Source of the DNA: Psychroserpens sp041224425
GTDB lineage: Bacteria; Bacteroidota; Bacteroidia; Flavobacteriales; Flavobacteriaceae
Direction: 5' to 3'
Assembly (NCBI RefSeq): GCF_041224425.1
Contig: NZ_JBGFGL010000085.1
Coordinates: 186,001-250,000 of the forward strand
DNA length: 64,000 nt
Position numbers and translations under genes: made by a program
Notes under the pieces: generated by a model
Seen by the model: only the letters and a program-made list of their open reading frames with translations
Told to the model about the DNA's origin: nothing
Database searches by the model: none
In this document: piece by piece, positions 32,316 through 42,381 of the stretch
Numbering within the stretch: the stretch's first letter is position 1
How the letters are laid out: every line of letters starts with the position of its first letter

Positions 32316-34589
32316 ATGCTACATTATATATTACAGGTTGTTGCTTTTCAATTGGTTTTTATGCTATTCTATGACGGCTTCTTGAGGAAAGAAACATTTT
32401 TTAATTTGAATAGAGCTTATTTAATCATCACTGCACATTTATCGGTTTTTATTCCTTTTGTAAAGTTGGAACAGATTAAGTCAATAGTACCCGATGATTT
32501 TGTGATCCAACTGCCACAAGTGATCATTGGTGACGTTTCACAATCAAAATCACTTTCTTCTGATATAATTGAATTAGCTGGAATTCCTGTTGAAGAACCA
32601 ATGGTTCCTATTTGGAATGTAATTTTGATATCAGGAATCATTGTGGCAACGCTATTTTTTGTTTTCAAAATATTCAAGCTAATAAAGTTGGTTTATAAAA
32701 ATCCAAGGCAATGGAGTTCAGATATTTTAATCATAAAATTGCTAAACAGTTCCTCGGCATTTTCATTTTTTCACTATGTGTTTTTAGGTGACAAATTAAG
32801 TTCTGAAAACCGCAAGTCCATTCTACAACATGAAATGGTTCATGTAAAGCAAAAGCATAGTATCGACCTTATGCTGTTTGAGCTGTTGCGGATTGTATTT
32901 TGGTTCAATCCTTTAGTGTATATCTACCAAAACCGAATTTCAGAGCTTCATGAGTTTATAGCAGACTCTAAAGTGGTTAAATACCAAGACAAAACTGAAT
33001 TTTACAATCAGTTGCTATTACAGGTCTTTGATACCAAACAAGTTTCTTTTGTCAACCCATTTTTTAAACAGTCATTAATCAAAAAACGAATTCTCATGTT
33101 AAGTAAATCAAAATCAAAACAAATACACATTTTAAAATATGTATTGTTGCTTCCCATTATATCAATAATGCTAATTTATACCGCCTCGTATGCACAAGAT
33201 CCAAGTTCTATCAAAAAGGATGTGCCTTCTGAAGTTATAAATAATGAAACAAATGAAAACATATTGAGACAAAAGTATTTGAATGAACTTATTGAGAAGG
33301 AAAACAGTGGCGCTTCATTTGCTGAGTTAAGTCGTTTCCTAAGAAATGACGATCAGAAATACATTCTATCAAGAGATGAGTATTTAAGATTAGAAGTGTT
33401 TCTCCAGTATATGATGAATTCAAAACGAGACAGAGTCTTGAAAAACGGTGATACGATTTCTACTAAAATTCTACCAAAAAACAAGCAATTATTTAAGGAC
33501 TACAGATCTTATGAAGATTATTTAGTTTGGAAGCAAACAGACGAAGCTAAAGAAACCTGGGAAAACAATATTAAGGATGGTATCTTGAGGCTTATAGTTG
33601 AAGATGCTGCAAATATGACCGAAGAGGAGAAACAAAAAATGCGTCATAAGTTAGATATGGTAGAGCGTGATGCCTATTTTAAAGGACTTCTGGTTGTATC
33701 TATGGATGGAAGCACTAAAATGGTTATGCACAGTCCAAAATCAAATGTAGTTTCAGAATCACAAAAGACTGCCGAAGTTGATACAGAGGTGGAAGTTCCA
33801 TTTGCTATTATTGAACAAGCTCCTATTTATGAGGGTTGTCAAGATTTGAGCACTAATGAAGCACGCAAACAATGCTTTATTGAAAGTATTTCTAAACACG
33901 TTGCAGATAATTTTAATACTGATATAGCTAAGGTTTTAGGGTTACAAGGTAAGCAACGTATATCTGTACTGTTCAAAATCGATAAAAAAGGAAATGTTAC
34001 TCAAGTAAAAGCTAGAGCTCCTCATCCTGATCTTGAAGAAGAAGCCATTCGTGTCATAGAATTGTTGCCACAATTCAAACCGGGAACCCAAAAAGGCAAA
34101 CGTGTTGTAGTGCCTTACAGTTTGCCAATTTTGTTTCAAGTAGAACAAGATTCAGAACCTGAAACTTCTGTAAAAGCTACAAATAAAACTATTTCAGAAA
34201 CTGTGCAGGACAAGAATTCTGAATTGACAGAAGTACCATTTGCTGTAGTCGATAAGGCTCCTGTCTTTTTTACCTGTAAAGATTTAGTATCAGAACAGGA
34301 AAGAAGATCATGCACCGATAAAGAAGTTGCTATCTTGGTCAACAAGAACTTTAATCTAGATTTGCCAAAAAAACTTGGTTTAACAGGTAGTCAACAAATC
34401 TTTGCAGCATTTAAAATTTATAAAGATGGTAGTGTGAAAGACATCAAAGTTAGAGCACCTCATCCAAAACTTGAAGAAGAAACAAAAAGAGTGCTAAACT
34501 TATTGCCAAAATTTATTCCTGGAGAACAGAATGGTAAACCAACCATAGTTGCTTATAGTTTGCCAATACGATTTAAAATAGCTGATTAG
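32316..34589 (+). CDS. BlaR1-like M56 peptidase with two TonB C-terminal domains
   Basis: 757 residues. Four membrane helices surround a zinc-protease site, HEMVH (H172, E173, H176) with a downstream ELHEFIADS. After the last helix (near 270-290) comes a periplasmic part with coiled helices and two tandem TonB_C-like domains (about 520-610 and 660-757). The two repeat each other almost motif for motif: KVRAPHPKLEEE and LPKFIPGEQNGKPTIVAYSLP in the second, KARAPHPDLEEE and LPQFKPGTQKGKRVVVPYSLP in the first. In Bacteroidota such fusions probably couple signal sensing to outer-membrane uptake. It is co-transcribed with the BlaI-like gene. Confidence 0.9.
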   Translation: MLHYILQVVAFQLVFMLFYDGFLRKETFFNLNRAYLIITAHLSVFIPFVKLEQIKSIVPDDFVIQLPQVIIGDVSQSKSLSSDIIELAGIPVEEPMVPIWNVILISGIIVATLFFVFKIFKLIKLVYKNPRQWSSDILIIKLLNSSSAFSFFHYVFLGDKLSSENRKSILQHEMVHVKQKHSIDLMLFELLRIVFWFNPLVYIYQNRISELHEFIADSKVVKYQDKTEFYNQLLLQVFDTKQVSFVNPFFKQSLIKKRILMLSKSKSKQIHILKYVLLLPIISIMLIYTASYAQDPSSIKKDVPSEVINNETNENILRQKYLNELIEKENSGASFAELSRFLRNDDQKYILSRDEYLRLEVFLQYMMNSKRDRVLKNGDTISTKILPKNKQLFKDYRSYEDYLVWKQTDEAKETWENNIKDGILRLIVEDAANMTEEEKQKMRHKLDMVERDAYFKGLLVVSMDGSTKMVMHSPKSNVVSESQKTAEVDTEVEVPFAIIEQAPIYEGCQDLSTNEARKQCFIESISKHVADNFNTDIAKVLGLQGKQRISVLFKIDKKGNVTQVKARAPHPDLEEEAIRVIELLPQFKPGTQKGKRVVVPYSLPILFQVEQDSEPETSVKATNKTISETVQDKNSELTEVPFAVVDKAPVFFTCKDLVSEQERRSCTDKEVAILVNKNFNLDLPKKLGLTGSQQIFAAFKIYKDGSVKDIKVRAPHPKLEEETKRVLNLLPKFIPGEQNGKPTIVAYSLPIRFKIAD

Positions 34590-34609
34590 TAAGGCATAAA
34601 AAACCATTC

Positions 34610-35746
34610 ATGAAAATAATATTTACTGTGTTTTTTACCATAGTAGTTTTCAAAACCGATGCACAATCTTCGGTTTTAACTATGGCAGATAGTTTATATC
34701 TTAATGGAAACTTCAGCAAAGCGATTCAAACATATAAGTCCTATGAACATCAAGATGAGGTGCTCTCAAAAATCGCCAAGTCTTTTGTTGCAATTGGTAA
34801 TTATCAAGAAGCACTACAGTATTACAATTTACATGTAGAGGCAAACCCAAGTGATATCTTGGCAAAATATGAGTATGCTAAGTTGCTTTCAAGAGTTAAA
34901 CAATACGAATCATCCATTGAGGTGTTTAATACCCTAATGGAAATAGATAATAGCAATCCTAATTACCATTATGAAATGGGTTTGGCTTTAGAAAAAATAA
35001 ATGATTCCACTGCTATGAATCGTTTTATGACTACTTATGAATTAGATAAAACCCATCAAAAAGCTATCTATAAAATAGCGAAGCATTATCTTATCAAAAG
35101 GAAACACGAACGTTCCCATGGGTTTATTGACAAAGGTTTGGAAACGTATCAAGGTAATACGGAATTGATAAGTCTAAAAGCACAAAACTATTATCATCAA
35201 CAGCATTACGAAAAGGCCAAAATTTGGTTTAAGAGGCTGCTGGATTTTGGAGAATCTTCTGAATTCATACATGAAAAATTAAGTATTTGCCATGCTGAGC
35301 TATCAGAATATGAAGCCGCTATTACCCAAAGGAAATTAGCACTAAAGTACAATCCTAAAGACGCCTCGGCATTATTTGTCTTAGGAACCTATTATGAGCG
35401 ATTGAATGATTTTATAAATGCAGAGAAATACATTTCAAAGGCACTAAAAATCAAGGATGTTCCTTTAGATTATGAATATCAAAAATTAGGAATGATTCTC
35501 AATAGGCAAAAACGCTATCAAGAAGCCATAATGGCTTTCCAAAGGTCTTTAAAAGAAAATCCAGATAACACTGGCTCAGCTTTTTTTATTTTAACTACTA
35601 AAGACCACTACTACAAAGATTTGGACGCTAAAATTTCAGCTTATAAGAACTTTATTACTAGTTATTCCGAATCGCCATTTTTGAGTTTTGCTAAACAGCG
35701 TCTTTCAGAGTTAAAGGAAGAAAAATTTCTCAAGAATAAGGAGTAA
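34610..35746 (+). CDS. Periplasmic TPR-repeat protein
   Basis: 378 residues with a signal peptide (IIFTVFFTIVVFKTDAQ) and about nine TPR repeats filling the rest (for example SALFVLGTYYERLNDFINAE and YQEAIMAFQRSLKENPDN). No catalytic domain. It starts 20 bp after the BlaR1-like gene and probably belongs to that operon as a protein-binding scaffold. Confidence 0.82.
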   Translation: MKIIFTVFFTIVVFKTDAQSSVLTMADSLYLNGNFSKAIQTYKSYEHQDEVLSKIAKSFVAIGNYQEALQYYNLHVEANPSDILAKYEYAKLLSRVKQYESSIEVFNTLMEIDNSNPNYHYEMGLALEKINDSTAMNRFMTTYELDKTHQKAIYKIAKHYLIKRKHERSHGFIDKGLETYQGNTELISLKAQNYYHQQHYEKAKIWFKRLLDFGESSEFIHEKLSICHAELSEYEAAITQRKLALKYNPKDASALFVLGTYYERLNDFINAEKYISKALKIKDVPLDYEYQKLGMILNRQKRYQEAIMAFQRSLKENPDNTGSAFFILTTKDHYYKDLDAKISAYKNFITSYSESPFLSFAKQRLSELKEEKFLKNKE

Positions 35747-35795
35747 ATGTTTAATCCCTAAAAAAATTGTACTTTTCGCTATTGCAAGTTGCTAT

Positions 35796-36272
35796 ATGAA
35801 GCGAATGTTACTTTTTGTGTTTTTAATTGGTTTGTCTTCTTGTGAGTATTTCAACAAGAAAAAGGTCTATTCTGAAGATTTACTGGAAGAAGAATTAAAA
35901 ACCTTTAATTGGAATGAGGTTGATGATTATCCAACTTTTACCTCTTGTGATTCCACTGAAGGAAAAGCTAATAAAAAACAGTGTTTTGAGCAGACTTTAC
36001 ATTCTATATTAAACACCAATTTATCTAAATATAAGATTGTGGTATCTGAAGCTGTAAGCGATACAGTAATCTTAAAAATCGTTATAGATAAAGATGGCGA
36101 ACTAATTGTTGATAAAATTGAAAGTAATGCTATAACCAAAAGCCAAATCCCTCAATTAGATAGTTTGTTGCGTAAAAGTTTAGATTCCTTACCTAAAATT
36201 TATCCAGCTATAAAAAGAAGTCAACAGGTCACAACGCAATTTAATTTGCCTGTAGTTATTAAAATCGAATAG
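35796..36272 (+). CDS. Lipoprotein with a TonB_C-like domain (158 aa)
   Basis: A lipoprotein signal (MKRMLLFVFLIGLSSC, Cys16) precedes a domain similar to the two repeats of the BlaR1-like protein. It shares the order CDSTEGKANKKQCFEQTL, a strand with IVIDKDGEL, and a final proline-containing strand before the C-terminus. It lacks a membrane helix or TonB box. Probably a diverged free-standing copy of the same domain, third in the series. It is followed immediately by a convergent gene (14 bp overlap). Confidence 0.65.
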   Translation: MKRMLLFVFLIGLSSCEYFNKKKVYSEDLLEEELKTFNWNEVDDYPTFTSCDSTEGKANKKQCFEQTLHSILNTNLSKYKIVVSEAVSDTVILKIVIDKDGELIVDKIESNAITKSQIPQLDSLLRKSLDSLPKIYPAIKRSQQVTTQFNLPVVIKIE

Positions 36273-36996
36273 CTAGTTTTTGCATAAACCTTAAGATTTC
36301 GACGTAAAGCCATATTAACGTGGCTAAAAGTCCCCAAGTAGCTAACCATTCTTTAGACTTAGGTGCTTTATTTTTATAACGCTCGATATAATCAAAATCC
36401 AATAGCAGTGCAAAAGATGCTACAATTGCAGCAATACAGTTAAACACTATGGCAAACCATGACGTTCCCCAAATATAGCTTTTGATTCCAAAGAAACTTA
36501 AAATCCAAGAAATCAAATACACCACAAATATGCTTGCTGCAGCTGTTATGATCACACTTTTCAGTTTTTTTGTTACCACAATAATTTGTGTTTGATATAG
36601 TACTAACATTACAAAAAATGTGACAATCGTAACACCAATAGCCTGATATGGTAGTTCAGGGTAATTTTTATGTGCAAAAGCTGAAAAACCTCCAAGGAAA
36701 CATCCTTTAGCAATAGTATATAGTGGTACTAAAAAATAAGCCCAATGATGTCGTACAGAAATAATCACACTGATAATGATGGCCGCCAACATACCACCAA
36801 GAGTAAACCATTTAACAGGTGTTCCTTCCTCGTTTATTTTCCATATATATGCCGTGATGCCTGCAATGACTATAATGCATAGCAGTGATTTAAAGAAAAT
36901 ACCACGAACACTCATTTTGCTTTGAGATTTATTGTTGTCATCCCAAAAAAAGCCAGAAAAAACAGGGTTGTTGGTTTTATAGTTGGTTAGACGCAT
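36259..36996 (-). CDS. Bax inhibitor-1 / YccA family membrane protein
   Basis: 245 residues with seven hydrophobic segments; family pattern with a central cluster (FLGGFSAFAHKNYPELPYQA) and a C-terminal helix ending in the charged tail EILRFMQKLAIRF. BI-1 family proteins act as membrane-stability or calcium-leak factors; the bacterial role is poorly known. Its start overlaps the stop of the upstream gene by one base. Confidence 0.85.
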   Translation of the reverse strand: MRLTNYKTNNPVFSGFFWDDNNKSQSKMSVRGIFFKSLLCIIVIAGITAYIWKINEEGTPVKWFTLGGMLAAIIISVIISVRHHWAYFLVPLYTIAKGCFLGGFSAFAHKNYPELPYQAIGVTIVTFFVMLVLYQTQIIVVTKKLKSVIITAAASIFVVYLISWILSFFGIKSYIWGTSWFAIVFNCIAAIVASFALLLDFDYIERYKNKAPKSKEWLATWGLLATLIWLYVEILRFMQKLAIRF

Positions 36997-37868
36997 TATA
37001 AATTAAACTTGAAACCAAGGGTGAAATCTGTTGAAAAATTACCTTGATTGTCAATCAAAACCGCAAAAAGCTCATTATAAGCCAAGGTTATAAATGTATT
37101 TTTTGAAAGATTGATATCGGCACCAACACCAAAAATGAGTGGTACATCAAAGGCTGTATCGCTTATGTCTTCTGTAACAATCATGCCATTGTTTTCAGAA
37201 GCCACCGTTGCCTTAGAAAAGTTAACAGTAGCAAATTTACAATTCCCATAAAGACTAAAGCTTTCCTTATTAATGAACCTGAAACGGTAGCCAAGCGCAA
37301 GTTCTGTAGTAGAGTACATCAAATCTTCTTGTTCCAAAACATGCTTTGCTTGTAGAAAAACAGCATGCCTTGAGATGCGCTCAGCTTCAAGAACTTCTAA
37401 TTCAGCTCCAAAAAGCGGTGTTTTTTCATTGTTTGGATTGTCAATAAAAGGGCTGTTTGTAATCCCACCAAAAACGCCTAATCTAAACTGAAACTTGCTT
37501 CTTTTACTTTGGGATTGATAACTTGAATCGACTGAAGCATTATAGGAGTCAATAAATTCCTTTAAACTAAAAAGAGTTAAGTTAAGACGTTTGGTTGATA
37601 CGGAATTATTCGTGAGTTCAGAGAGAACAGATTTGTATTCTTCTTGATATTTCCTGTCTGCCTTGGTGTTTTTAAGTTCGAGAATGGTATTGTCTTCGGT
37701 CCTAACAAAATAGCGGTACTTTCCGTCTATGATATTCCATAAAAGATCCAGCTTTCCCTCAACTTCAGTTTTAAGTTCTAAAGATTCTCCATTCACGGTA
37801 TAAAGTTCTTGTGCGTGGAACACAGAAAAGCAAAGTAGGAAACTAAAAATGCAAATTATTTTTTTCAT
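36996..37868 (-). CDS. Outer-membrane beta-barrel-like protein
   Basis: 290 residues with a signal peptide (KIICIFSFLLCFSVFHAQ). The second half (from about 130) shows alternating strands ending in a C-terminal FTLGFKFNL, typical of outer-membrane barrels with a final aromatic-containing strand. The first ~110 residues, with ELYTVNGESLELKTEVEG, form a distinct domain seen in Bacteroidota surface proteins of unknown role. It is followed by the BI-1 gene in the same operon. Confidence 0.7.
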   Translation of the reverse strand: MKKIICIFSFLLCFSVFHAQELYTVNGESLELKTEVEGKLDLLWNIIDGKYRYFVRTEDNTILELKNTKADRKYQEEYKSVLSELTNNSVSTKRLNLTLFSLKEFIDSYNASVDSSYQSQSKRSKFQFRLGVFGGITNSPFIDNPNNEKTPLFGAELEVLEAERISRHAVFLQAKHVLEQEDLMYSTTELALGYRFRFINKESFSLYGNCKFATVNFSKATVASENNGMIVTEDISDTAFDVPLIFGVGADINLSKNTFITLAYNELFAVLIDNQGNFSTDFTLGFKFNL

Positions 37869-37920
37869 CAGGACATTAATTGTTGTTTAGGTAAATCTAA
37901 CAAAAATAAATGAGAAACAT

Positions 37921-39045
37921 CTATTTCTTATATGCTCTATCTTTCCACTTATAACCTTTAAAAACAGAGCTTATAGCAACATAGACAGAAAAGAATGGAT
38001 AAAGAAAACTTGATTGTATGTACGATTTTAGATATTCTTCTTGATTAAAAAACCGAGCAGATTTGAATAGTAGTAAGAAATCAATACTGAATTTTATCAA
38101 TAAAATTAACGTCAGAGCTTTAGCCGAAATCAACTGTGCTATGTAAAACAAAGGCAGACAGATTAATAATCCGTTCATTGAAAAAACGATTATTCCAGTC
38201 ATCTTTCCAAAAACGCTATTGTAATTCGACGTTTTTGCTGCCCAGCGAATGCGTTGTGAAACCAAATCCTTGAAATTCGATAGCGGTATCGTGTATACAA
38301 CAGCGTGTTCATTCTTTAAAAATTGAACCTCGTTTTTGTTGTTTTGTACTGCTTTTTGTAATAAGAAAATATCATCACCACTTGAAATGTGTGTATTGCC
38401 TTCAAAACCTTTGAGTTCATAAAATAAGTTTTTATGGTAGCAAAGATTCGCACCATTGCATAAAAAAGGAATTCCTAATCCGAAACCTCCTATGGTCGTC
38501 GCCTGTAAACTTAAGAATTCCAAAAGCTGAAAACGTTTTAAAAAGGTATCACTTTTGGTATAAGCAACAGGTCCGACAATAAGCGAACCGTTGTTTTTCT
38601 GTATAAAACAATCAAAACTGTCCAACCAATATTTAGGTAAAATACAATCGGCATCTGTGGTGAGAATCCACTGGTATTTGGCTTTTTGAATGGCTTTTGT
38701 AATAGCTTCTTTTTTTGGTGATTGTTTGTCTGGATTGTTTTTCAGAATTGTAACATCAAGAGTAGTTGTGTTAAGTTCACTTTCAATTATTTGAACCGAA
38801 TCGTCTTCTGAATCATCATCAATCAAGATAATCTCAAAAAAGGATTGTGGATAGTTAAGGTTGCTAAGTGAGCGCAGCAATGCAGGAAGTTGTTTCGCTT
38901 CATTTCGAAAGGGTATCACAATACTGAATTTTGTTTTTGCCTCTAAATCTTTCAGCTCAAAATCATCTACCTTATCAAATCCAAAAGTCAGTGCACCAAT
39001 TAGAACTAAATATAGCAGAAGTATGATAAAAATGATTATTAGCAT
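37921..39045 (-). CDS. Family 2 glycosyltransferase, membrane-associated
   Basis: 374 residues. An N-terminal membrane anchor (1-22) is followed by a GT-A domain with FSIVIPFRNEA, the IDDDSEDD acidic motif, a TTDADC motif with the DxD-type acid pair, and QRIRWAAKTS, the Q-x-x-R-W signature of processive GT2 enzymes. Two to three C-terminal membrane helices follow. It overlaps the upstream lipid-flippase-like gene by 7 bp. Probably adds a sugar to a lipid or a growing glycan at the inner membrane. Confidence 0.85.
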   Translation of the reverse strand: MLIIIFIILLLYLVLIGALTFGFDKVDDFELKDLEAKTKFSIVIPFRNEAKQLPALLRSLSNLNYPQSFFEIILIDDDSEDDSVQIIESELNTTTLDVTILKNNPDKQSPKKEAITKAIQKAKYQWILTTDADCILPKYWLDSFDCFIQKNNGSLIVGPVAYTKSDTFLKRFQLLEFLSLQATTIGGFGLGIPFLCNGANLCYHKNLFYELKGFEGNTHISSGDDIFLLQKAVQNNKNEVQFLKNEHAVVYTIPLSNFKDLVSQRIRWAAKTSNYNSVFGKMTGIIVFSMNGLLICLPLFYIAQLISAKALTLILLIKFSIDFLLLFKSARFFNQEEYLKSYIQSSFLYPFFSVYVAISSVFKGYKWKDRAYKK

Positions 39046-40019
39046 TCGTCTTGTTCTGTTTTAGGTAAATTGAAATTTAACACATAGTAACTTCCAAACA
39101 AACTAGGTAAAACAAAGTTAAGTAACCACATTAAGGTAACGATGCTTAAGGTTGTGAAATCATTCACACCAACAATTGAAAAGAGGTACACAGCAATACT
39201 CCCTTTTATGACCACATCAAAAATGAAAATACTCGGAATTATAGAAGCTAAAAGATACATCGAAGTAATCACCATCATAGCGTTGAGGTAACTTGCATTT
39301 ACACCGAAAACTTGTAACAGGCAGTAAAATTGAAAGGAGAATATTAAATACCTTGCTACAGATAAAAGGACACCATAGACTAAAGTTGATTTAGAAATCG
39401 TCTTGATAAATGACTTTAAACGCGGTAATGAAACACCTTTGACGGTGAATGTTTTAGATCTAAGCCCGAATGTGGCTAACACAACAATCGAGATTATGAT
39501 TACTAAAAACCGCAAGATATTGTAATAATCTATAGGCAATTCGAACTTGGTATTAAAATAAATGAGACCTATAATTCCAAATACTATTGTCGTTCCCATT
39601 TGCATCATGTTTCCTAATAGATTTAGCACGACGATTTTTTTTCTTTGTCTGGATTTATAATAGATAGCTTTGGCACCATATTCTCCAATGCGATTAGGTG
39701 TAAAAAGAGAAGCTGTTAATGATCCCAAGCTCTGTTCCAACGCATTTTTGAAGCTTATTTTTTGAAAGGAATTCACCAAAGTTCTCCATTTTAAAATTTC
39801 CAAAAACCAGTTAAAACCACTTAAAAACATTAAAAAAAGGATTGTTTTTGGCGAAAAAGTACCGTTTTCTCTTAAAAATTGAAGAAAAAGAGGAAAATCG
39901 AGTTCTTCATTTTCAGTGAGTTTTTTATAGATAAAATAAAATGCACCAACAACAATGCTTAATTTGATAAGCACAAGAAAGAATTGCTTAGTTTTGTAAG
40001 GAAGTCTACCCAAAAGCAT
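39039..40019 (-). CDS. Lysylphosphatidylglycerol synthase-type transmembrane protein (UPF0104)
   Basis: The start at 40019 (MLLGRLPYKTKQFF) is chosen over 40067 because the first residues of the longer form overlap the divergent gene at 40046. About eight membrane helices; conserved NRIGEYGAKAIYYK near residue 105. UPF0104/LPG_synthase_TM proteins are lipid-linked flippase-like membrane proteins. It is coupled to the GT2 gene, suggesting the two act on the same glycolipid. Confidence 0.8.
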   Translation of the reverse strand: MLLGRLPYKTKQFFLVLIKLSIVVGAFYFIYKKLTENEELDFPLFLQFLRENGTFSPKTILFLMFLSGFNWFLEILKWRTLVNSFQKISFKNALEQSLGSLTASLFTPNRIGEYGAKAIYYKSRQRKKIVVLNLLGNMMQMGTTIVFGIIGLIYFNTKFELPIDYYNILRFLVIIISIVVLATFGLRSKTFTVKGVSLPRLKSFIKTISKSTLVYGVLLSVARYLIFSFQFYCLLQVFGVNASYLNAMMVITSMYLLASIIPSIFIFDVVIKGSIAVYLFSIVGVNDFTTLSIVTLMWLLNFVLPSLFGSYYVLNFNLPKTEQDEC

Positions 40020-40045
40020 GGCACAAAATAAATCATAAAATTGAT

Positions 40046-40678
40046 ATGACTCAGAATTTAAACTCACAAAAGCTCAAAATTATCTTTTTGATGTTATTTA
40101 TTACCGGATTAACTTATGGACAAAAAGCAACCAATAAATGGAAGGCGCAAATTGCCTTAGGTGTTAATAGTCCGTCGACTTCTGGTTTTGTTGAAGATTT
40201 TGAATCAAAATCAATCAATTTTCCAACAGTGAATGCTGGTATTCAACATATGTTCAAACCTCAAATGGGTGCCAAATTGGATTTTGGTTTCAATCGGTTT
40301 TCAAACGAGGACAATTCACCAGAATTTAAAATCAATTATACCAGAATCAATGCCCAATTTGTTTATGACCCAACGGAAGCTCTAGGAATTTTACCAGAAC
40401 GCATAGGGTTGGTGGCACATGCTGGTCCTGGGTTTTCATTTGTGAAACCTTTGGGAGATTATGCCGATAACAACCTTTCATTTTTAAATGTCATGGGAGG
40501 CATTGAAATACATTATGCCATAAGTCAGCACATGTCATTATATACTGATGTTTCCTATATTTTAGGTTTTGGGAAAGACTTTGATCCTGTAATTGATGGC
40601 TTTGGTTCATTTAATGGTAATCTTCTTACCATCACTTTCGGAATTACCTTTTCTTTAAGTGGTTGTCATTATTGTTAA
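40046..40678 (+). CDS. Outer-membrane beta-barrel protein (210 aa)
   Basis: A signal peptide (residues ~9-26, LKIIFLMLFITGLTYGQ) precedes an eight-strand-like barrel with alternating patterns, ending FGITFSLSG. It resembles small OmpA/OmpX-type barrels of Bacteroidota. It is divergent from the UPF0104 gene and precedes ruvC by 3 bp. Confidence 0.75.
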   Translation: MTQNLNSQKLKIIFLMLFITGLTYGQKATNKWKAQIALGVNSPSTSGFVEDFESKSINFPTVNAGIQHMFKPQMGAKLDFGFNRFSNEDNSPEFKINYTRINAQFVYDPTEALGILPERIGLVAHAGPGFSFVKPLGDYADNNLSFLNVMGGIEIHYAISQHMSLYTDVSYILGFGKDFDPVIDGFGSFNGNLLTITFGITFSLSGCHYC

Positions 40679-40681
40679 TAT

Positions 40682-41236
40682 ATGAGTCAAGAAAAAATCA
40701 TATTGGGAATTGATCCAGGAACTACCATTATGGGCTTTGGTTTGATAAAGGTGGTAGGTAAATCTATGACCTTTCTTCAACTCAATGAATTAGATTTAAA
40801 AAAATACAAAGACCATTATTTGAAATTGAAGCTCATCTTTGAACGAACAGTAGAATTGATAGACACGCACCATCCAGATGAAATTGCTATTGAAGCACCT
40901 TTCTTCGGAAAAAATGTGCAAAGTATGTTGAAGCTTGGACGCGCTCAAGGTGTGGCTATGGCTGCAGGTCTATCTCGTGAAGTTCCCATAACTGAATATT
41001 CTCCTAAAAAGATAAAAATGGCCATTACAGGTAATGGTAATGCCAGTAAGGAACAAGTGGCTAAAATGCTTCAAAGTCTTCTGAACCTAAAAACCTTGCC
41101 TCAAAATTTGGATGCTACTGATGGATTGGCGGCTGCAGTGTGTCATTTTTACAATCAAGGTCGCGTTTCGGTAGGCAAAAGCTATTCAGGTTGGTCGGCT
41201 TTTGTGAAGCAGAATGAAGACCGAATAGAGAAATAA
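40682..41236 (+). CDS. ruvC: Crossover junction endodeoxyribonuclease RuvC
   Basis: 184 residues. The RNase H-like active site is visible: D8 in LGIDPGTTIMGFG, E69 in IEAPFFG, and the final pair in DATDGLAAAVCHF. It resolves Holliday junctions as a dimer. It lies 3 bp after the beta-barrel gene; hemW follows 20 bp later. Confidence 0.95.
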   Translation: MSQEKIILGIDPGTTIMGFGLIKVVGKSMTFLQLNELDLKKYKDHYLKLKLIFERTVELIDTHHPDEIAIEAPFFGKNVQSMLKLGRAQGVAMAAGLSREVPITEYSPKKIKMAITGNGNASKEQVAKMLQSLLNLKTLPQNLDATDGLAAAVCHFYNQGRVSVGKSYSGWSAFVKQNEDRIEK

Positions 41237-41256
41237 TTCAAAGCCGAGAGTCATAC

Positions 41257-42381
41257 ATGAGTGGCATTTATATTCATATTCCCTTTTGCAAACAAGCCTG
41301 CCATTATTGTGATTTTCACTTTTCGACCTCACTTAAGAAGAAAGAGGAGATGCTTAAAGCTTTGGCAAATGAGCTAGAGTTGAGAAAAGATGAATTTTCC
41401 AATACTATTGTTGAGACTATTTATTTTGGAGGAGGTACACCAAGTGTTTTAGCTATGGAAGATATCCAAATTTTGATTGAAACGGTTTATGAAAATTACA
41501 AAGTAACTGAAACACCAGAAATCACACTCGAGGCGAATCCAGATGATTTGACCAAAGAGGTAATCTCTAGAATGGCTGAATCACCAATCAATCGACTTTC
41601 TATTGGCATCCAATCGTTTTTTGAATCGGATTTAAAACTGATGAATCGCGCTCATAATACTCAACAAGCAAAAATGTGTTTGGAAGAAGCCACAAAGTAT
41701 TTTGATAATATTTCCATCGATTTGATTTATGGAATTCCAGGTTTGACCAATGATGCTTGGTTAGAAAACATTCAAACGGCATTAGAGTTTAATATTCCAC
41801 ACATTTCAAGTTATGCCTTAACTGTTGAGCCTAAAACCGCTTTGGAAAGTTTTATCAAAAAAGGTGTGGTAGACCCTGTCGATGATGAGCAAGCCCATGA
41901 GCAGTTTCATCTTTTGGTTGATTTGTTAAGCACTCATGATTTTGTACATTATGAATTATCAAACTTCGGAAAGGAAGGATTTTTCAGCAAAAATAACTCA
42001 GCGTATTGGCAAGGCAAGTCGTATATTGGTATTGGACCTTCAGCACATTCCTATGATGGCATCCATCGCAGTTGGAACGTTCGAAATAATTCCAAATACA
42101 TCAAAGCAATTCAAACAGGAATACTTCCACGAGAGGTTGAAACGCTGAGCCAGAAAGACCGTTACAATGAATATGTAATGACTGGATTGAGAACTGTTTG
42201 GGGTGTGTCATTGTTTCATATCGAAACGGAGTTTGGTACCCGTTTTAAAAGCTATATTTTAAATCAGGCAAAATCTCATATTCATGAACATTTACTATAT
42301 CTGGATAATGAAACACTGTTGGTGAGCAAAAAAGGAAAGTTTTTAACCGATGGCATTGCTTCAGAATTATTTATGATTTGA
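41257..42381 (+). CDS. hemW: HemW-family heme chaperone (radical SAM)
   Basis: 374 residues. The radical-SAM cluster motif CKQACHYCDFHF supplies CxxxCxxC with the C-D-F that sets HemW apart from coproporphyrinogen dehydrogenase. GGGTPS, EANPDD and RLSIGIQSF follow in family order. HemW binds heme and passes it to client proteins. It overlaps a short convergent gene by 15 bp. Confidence 0.92.
   Translation: MSGIYIHIPFCKQACHYCDFHFSTSLKKKEEMLKALANELELRKDEFSNTIVETIYFGGGTPSVLAMEDIQILIETVYENYKVTETPEITLEANPDDLTKEVISRMAESPINRLSIGIQSFFESDLKLMNRAHNTQQAKMCLEEATKYFDNISIDLIYGIPGLTNDAWLENIQTALEFNIPHISSYALTVEPKTALESFIKKGVVDPVDDEQAHEQFHLLVDLLSTHDFVHYELSNFGKEGFFSKNNSAYWQGKSYIGIGPSAHSYDGIHRSWNVRNNSKYIKAIQTGILPREVETLSQKDRYNEYVMTGLRTVWGVSLFHIETEFGTRFKSYILNQAKSHIHEHLLYLDNETLLVSKKGKFLTDGIASELFMI

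Noticed and set aside
39043..39054. CATTCGTCTTGT resembling the LytTR half-site
   Set aside because: It lies inside coding sequence, matches only eight bases and has no partner 21 bp away; likely chance.
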